Shown here: piece after piece, positions 59,101-64,000 of the stretch
Layout of the letters: each line of letters starts with the position of its first letter
Numbering within the stretch: position 1 is the stretch's first letter
Source: Rehmannia glutinosa
Lineage: Eukaryota; Streptophyta; Magnoliopsida; Lamiales; Orobanchaceae
Assembly: GCA_016081115.2 (NCBI GenBank)
Contig: JABTTQ020001791.1
Coordinates: 243,809-307,808, forward strand
DNA: 64,000 nt
Direction: 5' to 3'
Translations under genes and position numbers: made by a program
The notes under the pieces: model-generated
What the model saw: only the letters and a program-made list of their open reading frames with translations
Database searches by the model: none
Told to the model about the DNA's origin: nothing

Positions 59101-59727
59101 AGCTTAACATCATTCATCTCCAATGCATGCACTCGAGGTCAGTTACATAGAGTCCAAATCTGTGGAAAATCTCAAGTTGTTTCGCACTTATTGTTTGCTG
59201 ATGATAATTTTTTCTTCTATCATGTGAGCACTAAAGAATGTTAGTTCTTGACAAAATTATTTTTAACCTTTAATGGAGCCTCTAGATAGGCTATTAACTT
59301 CTCTAAGTCATGTATCTTATTAGATTTGAACATGTCTCCAAATAGGCGAGAGATCTTTTTTATGTTATTTTGGAGTTTTCTCAACAATTAAATACAGGAA
59401 GATACCTCAGACTTCCATCACTAATTGGAAAAAGTACAAAGGTAGTGATTAATTACATCAATAATCGAGCGTGGAAATGACTTCAAGGGTGGAGGGTAGA
59501 AAATCTATCTAATAGGGGTCGAGACATTGTCATCAAATCCGTTGCTCAAGCTATACCCACTTATTGTATGAGTTACTTAATTTTGTCAAGTTCTCTCTTA
59601 GAGAAAATTCAACGGATGTCAAATTCTTTTTAGTGGTGTTCGAAGCCTGATAAACACAATCTTCATTTGCTATCATGGAATAATATGTGTTTTAGAAAGG
59701 AATTTGGAGGTTTGTGTTTTCGTGATT
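56150..59727 (+). pseudogene. LINE (L1-type) retrotransposon, decayed, 3' end cut off
   Basis: Non-LTR element readable in order. A DUF4283-like N-terminal part (VHDLPMDLCMLLLL, NSSIWHNYMRIRIRLDVREL) is followed by a degenerate zinc knuckle CGLLGHSDRFCE (about 56662-56700). An endonuclease remnant follows (ALNRDFNDLLYPKDNKKRVE, CGLHDLSLNGYPFYMGKR, 57590-57744). The RT comes next: LNETFIMLVPKCESPGTLRD, LRPITLCNVLYKIMA, AIKIVISKAYDKIYWGFLKG, the degenerate HNDPLSPHLFILCA and the active-site HLLFADDNFFFY (about 59190), then NFSKSCILLDLNM. Stops and frame changes are everywhere. Sequence ends at 59727, where a family 1 LTR begins, so the 3'UTR and poly(A) tail are not seen. Confidence 0.85.
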
Positions 59728-61213
59728 TGTAAGGAAAATTTATGTATAGATTTTGATGATACCATGTAAAACTTAGATTAGTAAGTTGGCACCCCATTTT
59801 CTATGTAATTTAACTTGTGATAGATAGGGCTATATAAGCTGAGTTGGAGTCAGCTAAGTTTAAGATCACAAGACTCGACTGAAGATCGAAGAGAAGACCC
59901 AGTTGTACGTCAGCTGTGTGAAGTGAAGTGAAGACTCAGTCAAGTGACAGAAAATCTGTCTCAGTCAGCTGACTGACAGCTAAGTCATTCCAAAATGACT
60001 GGAATCGAATGTCAAATGGGTATACATCAGACAAGACTTGAAGAAAGCTGGAAGAAATCCGTTGTCAAGAAAAGTCAAGATTTTGCTGGAAATAGGCATG
60101 TGTCAGGCTGACAACAATAAAGCCGTTTTGCTGAAAAGGGTGCAAAAAGCAAAGAAAATGAGATGTACCTGAAAACCTGCAGAGATTAAACAAAGGCTAC
60201 CGAGCAATTAATTCATGGTACGATCTACATCAATGTTTAAAGACAAGACAAGCCAACAACCAATAAGTGTGATTTGAAATTTATGTCTATCTCTTCAACG
60301 GACATAATTTCAGATGTGCACTATCAAAGGCTAAGGAAGCAAGTGAGAGAAGGTTACCGAGTTCAATACAAGCATACAAGCAATCAAACATTAATCTTCA
60401 AATATCTCTCAAGCTTTTCAAAGAAACTCTCAAGCCTAACTTTGAAGAAATTCAATCCAACACACTCAGTGAAGGAAAGATTACTTCATCAGTTGAAGAG
60501 GAAAATCATTTTCAAGAACAAAGGGGTCTACTCTCCAAGGTTTAAGGGAAAGTAATGAGATTCCAGTTTGAACCGGTGCTTTGAACCTGTTGGAGGGCTA
60601 AGTGATCAAGTCCAAGGGTTTGGAGGAGGCTGAAGTAACAGGACAGCTGTCTTGTGAAGAAGCTGAGTCCCAGGAGCAGCAGGCTGTGTGATAAAATTTG
60701 TCTCGGACTAATAATTGTTTTGTAACCAAACTTAAGTTACTTAGTGGATTCCTCCAGGAGTTGGAAAATACTGGACTAGAGGAATTACCCCATCCTCGAA
60801 CCACTATAAAACTACTTGTGTCTATTTACTTTACATCACACTTTAAATCTTGAATTTATCTATATTTGCTGATAAAGTTAAACTTGTTTAAGTCTGCTGA
60901 TAATAACCTTTGTTAAAACAAGTGTTGAAAAACGTGCTTAAAAATCATAAGGGTGAAAAGTCTTCCGCTGACAAAATCAAATCAATTGAATTTCTAAGTG
61001 TTAGCTTCAAACAACTAAGTTATACTATCAACAACTCAGTCGAGTCTGTTGAGTGAGTAACTTTTTTGTGTGTAAGCCAACCTAGTTGTCCCTCAATGAC
61101 TTAGCTGACTTGAGTTGATTCTGAATATACTTTAAAGGACTAAAATGAGAAAAATTGGTAAGGTTTATTCAACCCCCCTTCTAAACCTTACACATCACCC
61201 GTTGGGACCTACA
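59728..61213 (+). repeat. Family 1 Copia 5' LTR (1486 bases)
   Basis: Begins TGTAAGGAAAATTTATGTATAG and ends CCGTTGGGACCTACA. It is followed after two bases by the PBS. It aligns with 53260-54905 and, inverted, with 617-2178. It is inserted in the LINE RT/RNase region. Confidence 0.88.
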
Positions 61214-61215
61214 AG

Positions 61216-61227
61216 TGGTATCAGAGC
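61216..61227 (+). other. Primer binding site, family 1 element
   Basis: TGGTATCAGAGC, complementary to the initiator Met tRNA 3' end and two bases inside the LTR. Confidence 0.92.
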
Positions 61228-61337
61228 AGTTGGTTCATTGAGCCTTCCACACTGGTTACTGAACTAGATCTCATTCTTTTTCAAAGAATCAACACTTGAG
61301 TATTTAAAGCCTTTATTTCAAAAGCGAAGTTATTATC

Positions 61338-62658
61338 ATGGAAGCAAATCTAACTCGCAATCCAATGTTCAATGTTGAAGAATTTGGCGATTGAAAATTC
61401 GTATGCGAGCAGCTCATCTATCATCTCTACATAATGAGATAAGGCTAGTGATTAAGGATGGGCCGCTATAAATCTTAAAGGTCAATCTCACAGTAAGAAG
61501 GCAACTCCTATTTGAAGGAGAAGATGTTACACCTGCAGAACAATACCGTTATGGTGGAAAACCACGTTGTGAATGGACCAATGATGATCGAAAGAGATAC
61601 AACCTTGAAAATGTTTCCAAGGATATACTTTATAAAACTCTTGATAAGGTTATGTTTAATAAAGTTAAATCTTGTAAAACAACCAAAGAGATTTAGGAAA
61701 AACTTACTTTGATTTGTGAAAGTGTCCGATCAAATCAAAGAAAATAAATTAATGTTGTTGTTCAATAGTTTGAAAGCATTAAAATGATTGCGGGTGAAAG
61801 TCTAGATCGGTGGATGCGATTCACAGAGATTACCAATGAGCTTTCGGCTCTTAGGGAAGGAATATACAGAAGGAGATGTGTATGGAGATCCTAAGGTCTC
61901 TCTGGTGAGTGGGAAATGAAGGCCATGGCCCTAAGACATTCCATGGATCTCACCAAGACATCAAACTATGAGTTGTTCTCTCGATCTAAAGGCCTACAAT
62001 TTGAGCCGAGATGAAAATAACAAGATGAGACAGATTGTACCTAAGACAACTACACTCATGGGTAGTGAAGTAAAGAGATTTGAATCCAAGAAGACCATAG
62101 ACCAAGAAGAGATTGCCCACGATGGTGAAAAGATTCAATAAGTTCTTCAATAAGAATTACAAAAGAAATAAGGGTGAATCTTCTAGAAGACACTTAACCC
62201 TCCAAAGCAAGAGAGGACAAACCACCCAAGAGAGTTGAACATCAAAGAATAGTATATCGAGGGTCGATAATCGTAGAGCCGAGAACCTATGGTGGAATTG
62301 CAGGTAACAGGACACTTGCTTTGTTGATTGTCCTTATCCACCAGGTCAACAAGTACATAAATGAAGAGGAATGAAAAGTCTTCAGGAAAGAAGAAAGAAA
62401 AGAAGAAAGTCATGTCATTCTTGAGACTCTGAAGCTTGACCCAGTGCAAGGAACCAACAGACTTAGACAATAGTGAAGCCGACTACTCAAGTGATACGAG
62501 AGGAAGAGGAGTTGATATGCCTCATGGCCAAAGAACAAGACTCCAAAGATCAAGAAGATGAGGTACAATCTAACTCATCTCATTTCGATTCAAGTGATAG
62601 TGATAGTGACACAAACACTTCATCACCCACAAATCTCTATGATTCTATGGCAAAATAA
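61338..62658 (+). pseudogene. Family 1 Copia gag, decayed
   Basis: Starts MEANLTRNPMFNVEEFGD at 61338, the same opening as the minus-strand copy at 489. It continues in several frames: LVIKDGPL-like text near 61460, KPRCEWTNDDRKRYNLENVS, KDILYKTLDKVMFNKVKSCK, IKMIAGESLDRWMRFTEITN, LSRDENNKMRQIVPK-like text and a last acidic stretch (KEQDSKDQEDEVQSNSSHFD). A degenerate zinc-knuckle-like region (TCFVDCPYPPGQ) lies near 62310. In-frame stops and shifts are numerous. It lies directly after the LTR and PBS and is cut at 63032 by a family 2 LTR. Confidence 0.82.
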
Positions 62659-63032
62659 TGAAATATTTTGAGCACATAAAAACCTCACACACACTGCTAA
62701 ATGAGAAAAACAACCAGCTTAAATGCCAAAACTCACAAAAGTGACTAAAGATCGAGTACTCGAGTCACATAGCTGATGAGAATACAAAGCTAAAAATTTG
62801 AAATTGCAAAGATCCAAGCAGACTTTGCTGCCGAGAAAAAGAGGGAAAATGATTTTAAAAATGTGATTGCATCATTCACTAAGGCATCCAAATCATTGGA
62901 TGAGCTTATAATGATTCAAAAAGAAAGGCATTGGATTCAATTCCTTTGTGCATGCCTATGTCCCCAGAGTGGTTATGGAGAAAGGATCTTGAAACAATGA
63001 GAAAGTCCAAAAATCCAAAGCACCATATGTTG

Positions 63033-64000
63033 TATTAGATAAATGTTTTTATCGTAATTTTAATGATTTCATATAATCGAGTTTGTACACCAAAACAATG
63101 TCACCAAATGTTGTCCAAATACTCCAAAACGATTTAAATGTTTTTTTACTAATTTTTAGAGTATTTCTTGAAGTTTATTTTCGACAAAAATTGGACACTT
63201 CTATTTTGAGGTCAACCGGTCGCCCTAAGGGGCAACCCGCTTCAAAATCAAAACTTGAAACAGAATAATTTGTCGATCGGTTGAGCAAATCGACCCGCCG
63301 ACCACTTGGTCGGGCGTTTGGTCGACCACCCAACCCTTGTTTAATTAGCCCAAATCTCAAATTAACTTTTAAACGTTCATATTTTCAATAGGTCAACAGT
63401 CGACCTATGATTTTTTCAAAGAACATTCTATCCATTGTTGAGCCATTATCTGTCATGATCTACTTTACATTTCTTAATCATTTTTGTAGATCTTTTGATC
63501 CTTCTTTTGTAGACAAAAGTGAAGATGGAGGATCCTATGTTGGATATCCAATCTTGAAGACTCTCCTATAAATAGATGAACGCTTTGAAGGATCAACACA
63601 ATAACACAAGCATTAAAAACCAAGAAAAATTCAGCAAACTTCTTATTCTCTCTTGGCAAAATCTTGTTGTATTTTAAGCCTAAGTTTTACACTTGCACAT
63701 CTTGAGTATTAGGCTTCCTTCTTGATTACATTTGCAATTTTGAGTTGTAATATTTTTCAAACATAGTGTAATCTTGATTGTAAATTTCAATCATCCAAAA
63801 CAAGACATCCTTGTTAGTGTTCTTGTGGTAAGAACACACGCAGGTGATTTTAGGTGTTGAAGAGTGTGGTGCTCTTCATTGTTGTGAGAAGATTGTGGTA
63901 ATCTTCATAGGTGGTGTTGTAAGAAGAGTGGGGTACTCTTCAAGGAAAAGGTTTGTATTTGTTTTGTATCAATAAAACTTCTTCCTTTCAAAATCCATTC
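63033..64000 (+). repeat. Family 2 Copia LTR, runs off the window
   Basis: Begins TATTAGATAAATGTTTTTATC, with a G to A change in the terminal TG relative to family 2. It then has the GACCGGTCG-type cluster (63217-63400), a TATA box TATAAATA at 63568, and the inverted version of the minisatellite (AAGATTGTGGTAATCTTC, 63890-63907). Its 3' end is beyond the window. It interrupts the family 1 gag region. Confidence 0.85.

Overview
This is nuclear plant DNA, most likely from an asterid dicot. A Lamiales-type genome is my best guess, resting only on the style of the retrotransposons and the R1-like resistance gene. There are no operons, no CRISPR arrays and no bacterial-type genes. Only two host-gene loci are recognisable, and both look broken. 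The rest is a nest of LTR retrotransposons (Copia and Gypsy), a CACTA DNA transposon, a LINE, a Cassandra TRIM element, MITE-like foldbacks and simple repeats.

Layout. 1-2178: 5' end of a minus-strand SIRE-like Copia element (family 1: partial gag, PBS, LTR). 2179-4230: AT-rich DNA with many AAAGTATCAC-type motifs, then a large TG/GA microsatellite. 4236-11430: a minus-strand Copia element with two LTRs and a matching target duplication; its pol is decayed and a solo Gypsy LTR sits inside it. 11436-16025: the island holding a calcineurin-like ADP-ribose/CDP-alcohol diphosphatase gene (frame broken at about 15.25 kb), with a probable 5'UTR intron that carries a tandem duplication and a foldback element. 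16030-19740: 5' part of a plus-strand Tat-like Gypsy element. 19745-20530: a second AAAGTATCAC region. 20540-26055: a minus-strand Gypsy remnant with gag only, plus an opposite-strand, intron-bearing ORF and a tandem array. 26065-29999: a CACTA element that lacks its left terminus.

30003-33444: a minus-strand CC-NBS-LRR (R1-like) resistance pseudogene, bounded at its 3' end by the CACTA terminus, split in the LRR by a complete Cassandra TRIM (30718-31583), and capped at its 5' end by a Gypsy LTR (33435-34852) followed by that element's gag. 35783-36536: stacked fragments of Copia families 2 and 1. 36537-38930: mostly unassigned AT-rich DNA with a 39-40 bp minisatellite. 38931-47449: a two-LTR, minus-strand SIRE-like Copia element (family 2) with gag and pol. 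47450-54905: 3' half of a plus-strand family 1 element (RNase H, a decayed additional ORF, 3' LTR). 56150-59727: a decayed L1-type LINE, cut by a plus-strand family 1 5' LTR plus gag (59728-63032), which is in turn cut by a family 2 LTR running off the window.

No working gene network is present. What the window records is a history of nested insertion, LTR recombination and loss of a resistance gene. The most unusual items are the gag-only Gypsy remnant with its spliced antisense ORF, the Cassandra insertion with perfect target duplication inside an NLR gene, and the LTR that appears to supply a new start codon to that NLR reading frame. LTR boundaries, target duplications and motifs were read directly by eye. 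Lineage names are inference from remembered family features; no database search was run.
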